Of a stretch of DNA of 64,000 bases, positions 1 to 10,580 are shown piece by piece. Each line of letters opens with the position of its first letter. Position 1 is the stretch's first letter. The stretch covers positions 83,200 through 147,199 of the forward strand of contig NZ_JAPNKC010000002.1 in the NCBI RefSeq assembly GCF_026626705.1, written 5' to 3'. This stretch comes from Pyxidicoccus sp. MSG2 (GTDB lineage: Bacteria > Myxococcota > Myxococcia > Myxococcales > Myxococcaceae). The notes under the pieces were generated by a model, which was not told where the DNA came from, made no database searches, and worked only from the letters and a program-made list of their open reading frames with translations. A program made the translations under genes and the position numbers.

Positions 1-1746
1 GGCAAGTACTACTCGGAGGAGCGGCACCCCATCAGCCGGCTGATGCACCGGCTCTACGAAGGCCCCTGCCGCTTCGTCGTGCGCCACGCCAAGGCCACCA
101 TCGCCGTGAGCGTGCTGCTGGTCGCCACCACCATCCCCGTGTACCTGCACCTGGGTAGCGAGTTCATGCCACCGCTCAACGAGGGCACCATCCTCTACAT
201 GCCCTCGGCGGTGGAGCCCGGCATGTCCGTCGCCGAGGCGCAGCGCGTGCTGCAAGTGCAGGACAAGCTGCTCATGCGATTCCCAGAGGTGGAGCGCGTC
301 TTCGGCAAGGCCGGCCGCGCCAACACCTCCACCGACCCCGCCCCCTTCACCATGATGGAGACGACGGTGCTGCTGCGCCCCGAGTCCCAGTGGCGTGAGG
401 TGCCGCGCTGGTACAGCAACTGGGCTCCCGAATGGCTGAAGAGCGTCCTGCGCCCCTTCTGGCGTGACCACATCACCCAGGCGCAGCTGGAGTCGGAGAT
501 GAACGCCGCGCTCCAACTGCCGGGCATCTCCAACGCGTGGACCATGCCCATCAAGGGCCGCCTGGACATGCTGTCCACCGGCATCCGCACGCCCGTGGGC
601 ATCAAGATCATGGGCGCGGACCTCGCCACCGTGGAGCGCATCGCTCGCGAGACGGAGGCCGCGGTGGCGAAGGTGGAGGGCACCCGAAGCGCGTTCGCTG
701 AGCGCGTGGCGGGCGGCTACTTCCTGGACTTCGTCCTCAATCGTGACGAGCTCGCCCGCTACGGCCTGAGCGTGGACGACGCGAACATGATGGTGATGAC
801 CGCGGTGGGCGGCGACAACCAGTCCACCACTGTGGAGGGGCGTGAGCGCTACGGCATCAACGTGCGCTACGCGCGGGACTACCGCGAGGACCTCCAGGCG
901 CTCAAGCGCGTGCTGCTGCCCCTTCCCGGCGGCCAGGGCCAGATTCCCATGGAGGCCATCGCGGACGTGGTGCTCGAGCACGGCCCCTCGATGATTCGCA
1001 ACGAGAACGGCATGCTCACCGGCTACGTCTACGTGGACTTCGACACCTCGAAGTACGACGTGGGCGGCTTCGTGGAACGCGCCAAGGAGGCGGTGGCCGC
1101 GGGCGTGAAGGTGCCCGCCGGCTATTCCATGACGTGGAGCGGGCAGTACGAGAACATGCTGCGCGTCCGGGAGCGGCTCCAGCTCGTCATCCCGCTCACG
1201 CTCGTGCTCATCTTCGGGCTGCTGTACATGAACACGAAGTCGGCCTTCAAGGCGGGCCTCGTCATGCTGGCGGTGCCCTTCTCCGCCATCGGCGCGGTGT
1301 GGCTGCTGTGGGCGCTCGACTACAACATCTCCATCGCGGTGTGGGTGGGCATGATTGCGCTGATGGGCCTGGACGCGGAGACGGGCGCCTTCATGCTGCT
1401 CTTCCTGGACCTCTCCCACGACGAGGCGAAGAAGCGCGGGATGCTTCGCACCGAAGGTGACCTGGTGGAGGCCATCATCCACGGGGCCGTGAAGCGGGTG
1501 CGGCCCAAGGCGATGACGGTCATGGCGGCGATGCTGGGCCTGCTCCCCATCATGTGGTCCACCGGAACGGGCGCGGACGTGATGAAGCGCATCGCGGCTC
1601 CCATGGTGGGCGGCCTCGTCACCAGCTTCCTGCTGGAGCTGCTCGTCTACCCGGCGGTCTACTTCCTCTGGAAGCGCCGCGAGGTGGTGCCGGGGCCGGC
1701 AACCCCCGAGGCCGAAGTCGCTGGCGCCGCCGCCCTCCCCGCCTGA
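1..1746 (+). CDS. CusA-type heavy-metal RND efflux pump, 3' part
   Basis: The reading frame is open from base 1 (first residues GKYYSEER), so the gene begins before the window. It encodes the C-terminal half of an inner-membrane RND proton antiporter that moves metal ions from the periplasm into a tripartite channel. The visible part has a periplasmic porter region with LGSEFMPPLNEG and a block ending TMPIKGRLDMLSTGIRTPVG, the Met-containing pattern of Cu(I)/Ag(I) CusA pumps, followed by the last transmembrane helices near 1180-1680. The block around 410-470 (RWYSNWAPEWLKSV) is longer than in the second CusA here (14208-17423). The multicopper oxidase follows after 114 bases. Copper/silver specificity is inferred from the Met motif. 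Confidence 0.9.
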   Translation, partial: GKYYSEERHPISRLMHRLYEGPCRFVVRHAKATIAVSVLLVATTIPVYLHLGSEFMPPLNEGTILYMPSAVEPGMSVAEAQRVLQVQDKLLMRFPEVERVFGKAGRANTSTDPAPFTMMETTVLLRPESQWREVPRWYSNWAPEWLKSVLRPFWRDHITQAQLESEMNAALQLPGISNAWTMPIKGRLDMLSTGIRTPVGIKIMGADLATVERIARETEAAVAKVEGTRSAFAERVAGGYFLDFVLNRDELARYGLSVDDANMMVMTAVGGDNQSTTVEGRERYGINVRYARDYREDLQALKRVLLPLPGGQGQIPMEAIADVVLEHGPSMIRNENGMLTGYVYVDFDTSKYDVGGFVERAKEAVAAGVKVPAGYSMTWSGQYENMLRVRERLQLVIPLTLVLIFGLLYMNTKSAFKAGLVMLAVPFSAIGAVWLLWALDYNISIAVWVGMIALMGLDAETGAFMLLFLDLSHDEAKKRGMLRTEGDLVEAIIHGAVKRVRPKAMTVMAAMLGLLPIMWSTGTGADVMKRIAAPMVGGLVTSFLLELLVYPAVYFLWKRREVVPGPATPEAEVAGAAALPA

Positions 1747-1860
1747 CGCCGTCTGTCGAGTGCGGTCAGGCCATGCCACCTCGGGTGGCCCGGCGCACAC
1801 CCCGCCCGCTCACGGAAGCGGAGCGAGGACGCCTGAAACTTTCATTCGTGGAGAGACCTC

Positions 1861-3303
1861 ATGCATCGCAATCCCTGGTTCATCGGGGCGGCTCTCGCTG
1901 CCCTCGTCGCCGTGCTGGCGGCACTCGGCCTCGGCCAGAAGGGCGATGCCGTGACGGCGGCCCGGCAGCCGCGCGCCGCACCGCCCTACCCGGAGGACGT
2001 CCCCTCCACAGGCCACGTGCGCGAGTTCGAGCTCGTCGCGGCCCCGACCGCCCTACCGCTCCTGGATGGGAGGAGTCTGGAGGTCTGGGCGTACAACGGC
2101 CAGGTGCCCGGCCCCACCCTCCGCGCCACCCAGGGGGACACGGTCCGAGTGCGCTTCACCAACAAGCTGCCGCAGCCCACGACCATTCACTGGCACGGCA
2201 TCCGGCTTCCGAATGGAATGGACGGCGTGCCCGGAGTGACACAGCCTCCCATCCCGCCCGGGGGCACCTTCGTCTACGAATTCAAACTGAAGGATGCAGG
2301 GACGTTCTGGTTCCACCCGCACCTGCGCGGGAGCGAGCAGGTGGAGCGCGGGCTGTTCGGCGTCCTCATCGTGGAGGACCGGGAGCCCGGCCCCTTCACA
2401 CGCGAGCTCGTCTGGGTGCTCGACGACTGGCTCCTCGACGCGAGTGGCCAGGTGGATGCCCGGTTCAACACGCGCAGCCAGCTCGCGCACGACGGCCGCT
2501 GGGGGCAGGTCTCCACGGTGAATGGGGTTGCCCAGCCAGAAGTCCCGCTGCGGCCCGGCGAGCGGGTGCGCCTGCGCCTGGTCAACGTCGCGAACGGGCG
2601 CGTCTTCGCGCCTTCCTTCGACGGGCTCGACGCAGCTGTCATTGCAGTCGACGCGTTGGCAACCGACCGGCCGCTGCCTGCTTCCCGCCTGGAGCTCGCT
2701 CCAGGCAACCGCGTCGACCTGGACTTCACCGTCCCCGAGGCGCTGAGCGAGCAGCGTCTGGAGGTGGTGGACCGCTTCACACGCAGGCCGTTCCTCCTCG
2801 CCACGCTGGCGGTGTCCGGAGCGGCGGTACGACCGCCCGCGGTGACAGCAGCTGCCTCAATGCCGGCCCCAGACCTCTCCTCGGCGCGCGCCCGGCCACC
2901 CTCGGAGACCTTCCGGCTGAATGCCAGGCGGGGAGGCCCCTTCGGCATCGAGTGGACCATCAATGGCGAGGCCTTCCAGCACGAGGGGGAGCATGCCTCC
3001 GCGCACCACCGGGTCTACCGACTCCCCGCGCACCAGTGGGCCAAGCTGCGCTTCGTCAACGAGTCGTACCGCCTGCACCCCATGCACGTGCATGGCCAGT
3101 TCTTCCGCGTGGTGGCGCGCGACGGTACACCGGTGGACGAGGGGCACTGGCGCGACACCGTGCTCATCGGTCCTAGGGAGACGGTGGACGTGGCGATGTT
3201 CCCGCAGGACGAGGGGGCCTGGATGCTCCACTGCCACATCCAGGAGCACGCCGAGTCGGGGATGATGACGCTGGTGGATGTGCGCGCAGACGGCTCCCCA
3301 TGA
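1861..3303 (+). CDS. Multicopper oxidase (periplasmic, CueO/CopA-like)
   Basis: 480 residues. An N-terminal hydrophobic segment (residues 6-25) should export or anchor the protein, and it is followed by cupredoxin domains. All four copper-binding motifs are visible: HWHG at 110-113, HPH at 152-154, HPMHVHG from 406 and HCHIQEHAESGMM at 457-469, where the Cys binds the type 1 copper and the second Met is the likely axial ligand. Such enzymes oxidise Cu(I) to less toxic Cu(II) with oxygen, and the surrounding Cus pump and copper ATPase fit that role. It follows the CusA fragment on the same strand and may share its transcript. Laccase-like activity on other substrates cannot be excluded. Confidence 0.93.
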   Translation: MHRNPWFIGAALAALVAVLAALGLGQKGDAVTAARQPRAAPPYPEDVPSTGHVREFELVAAPTALPLLDGRSLEVWAYNGQVPGPTLRATQGDTVRVRFTNKLPQPTTIHWHGIRLPNGMDGVPGVTQPPIPPGGTFVYEFKLKDAGTFWFHPHLRGSEQVERGLFGVLIVEDREPGPFTRELVWVLDDWLLDASGQVDARFNTRSQLAHDGRWGQVSTVNGVAQPEVPLRPGERVRLRLVNVANGRVFAPSFDGLDAAVIAVDALATDRPLPASRLELAPGNRVDLDFTVPEALSEQRLEVVDRFTRRPFLLATLAVSGAAVRPPAVTAAASMPAPDLSSARARPPSETFRLNARRGGPFGIEWTINGEAFQHEGEHASAHHRVYRLPAHQWAKLRFVNESYRLHPMHVHGQFFRVVARDGTPVDEGHWRDTVLIGPRETVDVAMFPQDEGAWMLHCHIQEHAESGMMTLVDVRADGSP

Positions 3304-3379
3304 GCGCTCCACGAGGCGGCCCACGCCCCAAAGAGGGCCTTCTGAGCCAGGCCTGAAACCGGCCCCCCGGCTCATCACA

Positions 3380-3400
3380 GTGTGACCTTATCAATCACAC
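3380..3400. promoter_or_regulatory. Putative enhancer palindrome GTGTGA-N9-TCACAC (site A)
   Basis: A perfect 6+6 inverted repeat with a 9-bp spacer. A further half-site, TCACAG, ends at base 3380, so two dimer sites could lie 20 bp apart. It is about 95 bp upstream of the -12 element of the sigma-54-type promoter at 3473, a usual distance for an NtrC-type activator. The same palindrome recurs at 10355, 20155 and 22889. Confidence 0.6.
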
Positions 3401-3472
3401 TCCACGCCTCCCCACCGAGGAGAGCGAAGCCCGGGCAGGAATGAATTCAGCCACTTGCGGCGCGCGGGGCGT

Positions 3473-3488
3473 TGGCCTGCCCGTTGCT
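3473..3488 (+). promoter_or_regulatory. Putative sigma-54 promoter for the sensor kinase operon
   Basis: The sequence TGGCCTGCCCGTTGCT has GG and GC separated by exactly 10 bases, as in -24/-12 promoters. Transcription would start near 3500, just before the GTG at 3520, which supports that start over an upstream TTG at 3472. The downstream regulator is sigma-54-dependent, so the operon may activate itself. Confidence 0.55.
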
Positions 3489-3519
3489 GAATCCCAGCTT
3501 TCGTTCGCTGGGGGATGTT

Positions 3520-4943
3520 GTGTCTGGAACCGCTCGCAGGCTCCTATACGCCTTCTCGCTCCTCGTCCTGGCCTTCGGCGCGGCGGCCTACGCCGCGCTC
3601 GAGGGCATGGCGGAGATCCACGAGGCCCTGCACAGCGTGAGGCGGCAGGAAACCGCCGTGCGCACCACTCTGTCGCTGGCGTCGGCGGTGAGGGACCTCT
3701 ACGCGCACCTGGCCCATACCCTCATCCTCGGCAACGCCAGCCACCTGCCGCTCTACGACGGCGCCCACCGCCGCGCACTGGCGCTCCTCGAGGAGGTCCA
3801 GGGCCAGGCGAACACCCCCGAGGAGCGAGCCCAGGTGGACACGATGCGCCGCACCACGGCGGAGCTGGACCTGCTCTTCCGAGAGGCACTCCTACCGGCC
3901 GTGGTGCGAGAGGACCGCGCCACGGCGGTCCGTGAGCACTCCCGAGCACTGGAGCTGGTCGGCGTCATCCAGGAGAGCGCGGACACCCTGGCTTCGCACT
4001 ACGAGCGCGCCATTGGGAGTTTCGAGGAGCACGCGAGCACGGTTCAGCACGCCAGCTTCCAGTGGACCGTCGCAATCCTGGCAGCCGCGGCCCTCCTGGC
4101 GGCAGGCGTGGGCCTCTACATTGGCCGTTCAGTGGCCCGCCCGGTCTCCCTGCTGGAGGCCGGCGCGGCCCGTATCGCCGCGGGCGACCTCACCACCCGC
4201 ATCGCGTTGGAGCGCCCGGACGAGTTCGGAAGGCTGGCGCAGCAGTTCAACCGGATGACCGCCGCGCTCCGTGAGCACCAGGAGCGCCTGGTGCAGAGCG
4301 AGCGGCTGGCGGGCATCGGCCGCCTGGCAGCGGGGGTGGCGCATGAAATCAACAATCCCCTGGGTGTCATCCTCGGCTACGTGCGCCTGCTTCAGCGCAA
4401 GGCGAAAGGCGCGGTGGCGGACGACCTGCGCATCATCGAAGAGGAGACGCTGCGCTGCCGTGACATCGTGGAGGGGCTGCTCGACCTGTCACGGCCGCTC
4501 CAGGTTCCCGGGGAGACGCTGGAGCTGCGAGAGCTGGTGGAGGAAGTCGTCGCTCGGCTGAGGGAGTCCGCCCAGGTCTCCGACGTCTCGCTGACGGTGG
4601 AAGGCGAAGCCCGGGTGGCCGGGCACCCGCAGCGGCTTCGCCAGGTGGTCACCAACCTGGTGAAGAACGCCGTGGAGGCCGCGGGGCCTTCGGGACAGGT
4701 GACGGTGACCATCCACGCGCGCGAAGGTGAGGTGGCGCTGTCGGTCCGCGACACCGGACCGGGCCTTGCTCCCGAAGCGAATGAGCGGCTCTTCGAGCCC
4801 TTCTTCACCACCAAACCCCAAGGCACCGGGCTGGGGCTGGCCGTGTCGCAGGCCATCGCCCAGGCCCATGGAGGCCGCATCCAGCCACGCAATCTTCCCG
4901 GACGTGGCGCGGAGTTCACCCTGCATCTCCCCCGGAGTACGCC

Positions 4944-4947
<4 letters not shown>
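3520..4947 (+). CDS. Membrane sensor histidine kinase of the copper-island two-component system
   Basis: 475 residues from the GTG at 3520, chosen because GGGGGA lies just upstream and the promoter at 3473 overlaps the alternative TTG at 3472. Domains in order: transmembrane helix 8-28, a helical periplasmic sensor region 30-180, a second transmembrane helix 183-202, a HAMP linker, a HisKA domain with the phospho-accepting His275 in GVAHEINNP, and a HATPase domain with N-box NLVKNAVEAAG and G-boxes DTGPGL and GTGLGL. The C-terminal half resembles NtrB/ZraS kinases. The stop codon overlaps the start of the response regulator by four bases. The signal is unknown; copper or silver is inferred from the neighbours. 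Confidence 0.92.
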
Positions 4948-6344
<1,397 letters not shown>

Positions 6345-6412
6345 ATATCGACCTCTTCAACTTCTCTCTCTCAAGCAGACCCGTGACGCAGACACACCGA
6401 AAGGATGGACCA

Positions 6413-7450
6413 ATGGAGCTTCTCAAACGGAACCTGTGGGCAGTCTCATCTCTGGCTGTACTGACGCTGGGCGGCTGCAGCGACGGTGATTCGAACACCT
6501 TCCCCACCATCGACGAGGACGCGGTTTTCGTCGTGAATGGTGGCAGCGCGTCCCTCAGCATCATCGACGCGGAGCGGATGGAAGTCGCGAGCACCCTTCA
6601 GTTGAAGGACATGGAGTTTCCACACCACGTCAACCTGAGCCCGGACCGAAACGCGCTCGTGGTGGCCGTCCCAGGTATGGACCTGAGTGGAGGCCATGGC
6701 GGCGGAAGCGGCGGCCACAGCATGCCGGGCAAGCTCCTGCTCCTGGACGCGAAGACGGGCGAGACCCGAGCCGCGAGGGAGCTCGAGGCGGTGGCCCACA
6801 ACGGCGTCTTCTCACCGGACGGCACCGAGGTGTGGACGGCCCTGAGGGAGATGCCGGGCAAGGTGGTCGTGCTCGACAGCCGGACGCTGGAGCCCAAGCA
6901 GACTGTTTCCGTCGAAGACATGCCCGCGGAGGTGACGTTCGCATGGGATGGCCGGTACGCCTTCGTCGCCAACGGTGACTCCGACAGCGTCACCATCATC
7001 GATGCTGCGACCAAGGCGGTGGTGAAAACGGTGCCTGTCGGTACCACCCCCGTGGGCGCCTGGCCGGGGAACGACGGCCTCATGTACGTGGACAACGAGG
7101 ACGGGAAGAGCCTCACCGCCATCAACTCCGGGACGCTCGAGGTCGCACGCACCTACTCGCTGGGCTTCACACCGGCCATGGCCGCCACGGCTCCCAACGG
7201 CGACCTCTGGGTGACGGATACCGACAACGGCAAGCTCATCTTCTTCGCCGCGGGAACCACGACTCGGCAGGGGGAGCTCGCCACGGGTACCGGTGCCCAT
7301 GGCATCACCTTCTCCTCCGACGGTGCCACCGCCTTCGTCACCAACCAGACCGCGGGTACGCTCAGCGTTGTGGACGTCGCCACGCGCACCATCCGAAAGA
7401 CGCTCACGGTGGGCACCAAGCCCAACGGCCTCGTCTTCCGCAAGAACTGA
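6413..7450 (+). CDS. YVTN beta-propeller lipoprotein
   Basis: 345 residues from the ATG at 6413, preceded by AAAGGA; a GTG 30 bases earlier is less likely. The start has a lipoprotein signal (residues 1-22, lipobox LGGC). The rest is a run of beta-propeller blades with repeated V-(Y/F)-V-x-N, VDVATRTI and LDSRTLE patterns, typical of YncE-like seven-bladed proteins. A His/Gly-rich loop near residues 97-107 (GGHGGGSGGHS) interrupts an early blade and could bind metal. It sits about 70 bases after the response regulator and may be cotranscribed. The biochemical role is unknown; an envelope copper-binding role is inference. Confidence 0.8.
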   Translation: MELLKRNLWAVSSLAVLTLGGCSDGDSNTFPTIDEDAVFVVNGGSASLSIIDAERMEVASTLQLKDMEFPHHVNLSPDRNALVVAVPGMDLSGGHGGGSGGHSMPGKLLLLDAKTGETRAARELEAVAHNGVFSPDGTEVWTALREMPGKVVVLDSRTLEPKQTVSVEDMPAEVTFAWDGRYAFVANGDSDSVTIIDAATKAVVKTVPVGTTPVGAWPGNDGLMYVDNEDGKSLTAINSGTLEVARTYSLGFTPAMAATAPNGDLWVTDTDNGKLIFFAAGTTTRQGELATGTGAHGITFSSDGATAFVTNQTAGTLSVVDVATRTIRKTLTVGTKPNGLVFRKN

Positions 7451-7533
7451 TTTCTTCCAACAGCGGCCCTGGACTGAAGTCGTAGTGCCGTTGGCTCGCC
7501 GAACTGCCCAAGCAATCCGCGCAAGGGCCCGGT

Positions 7534-7554
7534 CTGTAACCTCCCCGCTCACAG
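7534..7554. promoter_or_regulatory. Variant regulon palindrome CTGTAA-N9-TCACAG (site E)
   Basis: It has the same spacing as the enhancer palindromes at 3380, 10355, 20155 and 22889, with C/G outer bases. It lies 105 bp before the DUF305 lipoprotein. No convincing GG-N10-GC promoter was found between them, so the assignment is tentative. Confidence 0.35.
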
Positions 7555-7658
7555 CTGACATGGAACTGCTCCGTGCCCAGCTTCCGACCCTTGCAAGCGT
7601 TCCCGGTGCCCCAGCTGATTCAGGCGTACGGGACGTCGGACCTGGAGGTTGCGGACGT

Positions 7659-8264
7659 ATGAAATCACCGATGCGGTGCCAAGCCCTGGCGGTCGTCTTC
7701 CTTGCGGTGGTGACAGGGTGCGGAGACGACGAATCGGCGCCCCCCGGGACATCCATAGGCTCCATGGACCATGACGTCGCGCCCGAGCAGCTCGTCGTGG
7801 ACGGCAACTACTCCGACGAGCGGTTCATCGACATGATGGCCGCGCACCACCAGATGGCCACCGAGATGGCCATGGTCGAGGAGCAGCGCGGGACGCGCCA
7901 GGAGCTCCGGGCACAGGCGACGAAGATGATTCAGGACCAGCGTCAGGAAATAGAGGAGCTGAAGGCCCTCAAGCAGGCCCACTTCGGCTCCTCGGACGTG
8001 CCGACCATGATGAGCGAGTCCGAGATGCAGAACAGCGGCATGCTGATGCCCGACGAGTTCGCGCGGCAGCCTGACGTCGACAAGGCGTTCATCGACTCGA
8101 TGATGCCGCACCACTCGGGCGCCATTCAGATGGCGACGGCGGCGCTCCAGCGCAGCAGCATCGCGGAAATCCGCGCCCTTTCCCGGAGAATCATCGACGC
8201 GCAGGCGGAGGAGGTCGGCCAGCTGATTGCGTGGCGCAGGGCCTGGTACGGTAGCCAGCCATAG
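7659..8264 (+). CDS. DUF305 family lipoprotein
   Basis: 201 residues from the ATG at 7659, with GGAGG about 11 bases upstream. A lipoprotein signal (VVFLAVVTGCG) is followed by a DUF305 four-helix domain with the two family motifs, DMMAAHHQMATEMA near the start and MMPHHSGAIQMA near the end. DUF305 proteins are common in copper- and silver-resistance clusters and are rich in His and Met that could bind metal in the periplasm. Placement between the regulator operon and the CopA operon, with a regulon-like palindrome upstream, supports that role. The exact function of the family is not settled. Confidence 0.88.
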   Translation: MKSPMRCQALAVVFLAVVTGCGDDESAPPGTSIGSMDHDVAPEQLVVDGNYSDERFIDMMAAHHQMATEMAMVEEQRGTRQELRAQATKMIQDQRQEIEELKALKQAHFGSSDVPTMMSESEMQNSGMLMPDEFARQPDVDKAFIDSMMPHHSGAIQMATAALQRSSIAEIRALSRRIIDAQAEEVGQLIAWRRAWYGSQP

Positions 8265-8533
8265 CGGGGCCGGACGTGCGCAGGGCTGGAGGCAGCGAGC
8301 CACCGCACCCACAGGGAGAGCTCGCAGAGGCACGAGGAGGGCGGAACCAACAGCCCGGAGACTCGATGGCTCAGGCACACGGCAGCGCCTCCAGCTTCCG
8401 CCGTGTAGCCTGGAGGTGAAGCGGACATCCACGCCCTGAGCGCCCTCTCTCCCTGTCGGAACGGGCAGCAGGCCATTCTCCAACTCCGGCAGCAGCTTTC
8501 CTTTGGGGATGACCCATTCTGGGAGGAAATGCC

Positions 8534-8935
8534 ATGAGGAAGCTTGGATACGGCCTGCTCATCACCACGGGACTGATCCTCGGACCGCTCGCTGGAGCCC
8601 AAGGCACCAGTCAGGCACCGAAGTCGGAGCGCCAGAAGGACGCGTCCGCGCAGCAGCAATCCGGATGTCCCTGCGGAATGATGGGCGGCGACATGATGGG
8701 TGGCAGCATGATGGGCCAGGGCATGGGCGGCGCGGGAATGAATTGCTCCATGCGCGGAATGGCGGACGTGAAGGTGGAGCAGACGCCGACAGGGGCCATT
8801 CTGCGGCTCACCGCAAAGAACTCCGGCCAGGTCGAGGAAGTTCAGCGCATGGCGCAGGGGATGCAACGCTGCATGAGCGGAAGCGGCACCCAGCAGCAGG
8901 GCCAACCGGCCTCGCCCAGTCATCAGCAGCGCTGA
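8534..8935 (+). CDS. Small secreted Met/Gly/Cys-rich protein, probable metal binder
   Basis: 133 residues, with a clear Shine-Dalgarno (GGGAGG at 8520) and a signal peptide of about 23 residues ending in an AGA site. The mature start contains CPCGMMGGDMMGG followed by SMMGQGMGGAGMNC, a dense set of Met and Cys side chains suited to soft metals such as Cu(I) or Ag(I). A small amphipathic C-terminal part (VKVEQTPTGAILRLTAK, then EEVQRMAQGMQRCM) has no family I can name. It is probably a periplasmic or extracellular copper sponge. It converges with the minus-strand gene ending at 9020. Confidence 0.75.
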   Translation: MRKLGYGLLITTGLILGPLAGAQGTSQAPKSERQKDASAQQQSGCPCGMMGGDMMGGSMMGQGMGGAGMNCSMRGMADVKVEQTPTGAILRLTAKNSGQVEEVQRMAQGMQRCMSGSGTQQQGQPASPSHQQR

Positions 8936-9019
8936 CGACAGCGCGCTGTCTCGGTCTGGAATGCAGTGTTCCAGTCCAAGGGCTCGCGGTGAACAGTCGC
9001 CCCCTCTTTTGAGGCACGC

Positions 9020-10294
<1,275 letters not shown>

Positions 10295-10334
10295 GCCCTC
10301 ATGTTCCAGCGCGCCCGCAGGGTTCGCAAACCGG

Positions 10335-10375
10335 GTGTGACCGACCTCATCAGGGTGTAACAGCACCGGTTACGC
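10335..10375. promoter_or_regulatory. Tandem enhancer palindromes upstream of copA (site B)
   Basis: The complete site GTGTAA-N9-TTACGC occupies 10355-10375. A weaker site, GTGTGA-N9-TCAGGG, occupies 10335-10355, giving centres 20 bp apart. The -12 element of the promoter at 10426 is about 75 bp downstream. The arrangement mirrors that at 3375-3400. Confidence 0.55.
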
Positions 10376-10425
10376 CGCGAGAGGGCACGCCTGAGCAGAA
10401 TTGCGGACTTACCCCCGGGCATGGC

Positions 10426-10441
10426 TGGCCTCCGGGTTGCT
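10426..10441 (+). promoter_or_regulatory. Putative sigma-54 promoter for the copA operon
   Basis: TGGCCTCCGGGTTGCT has GG-N10-GC spacing and closely resembles the promoter at 3473. A transcript starting near 10452 would have a leader of about 130 bases before copA. Confidence 0.55.
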
Positions 10442-10580
10442 TGTTACCGGGGATGGGAGACCTCCCCCATGAGCGCGTCCCTCCGGAGCAGGCGGGCAGC
10501 CGTGGACTGCCTCCTGATTCACCCGGAACTGTAAGAGGGGATGGGGTGCTTCGTGAGCCCCGGTGAAAGGAAGAGCGACG

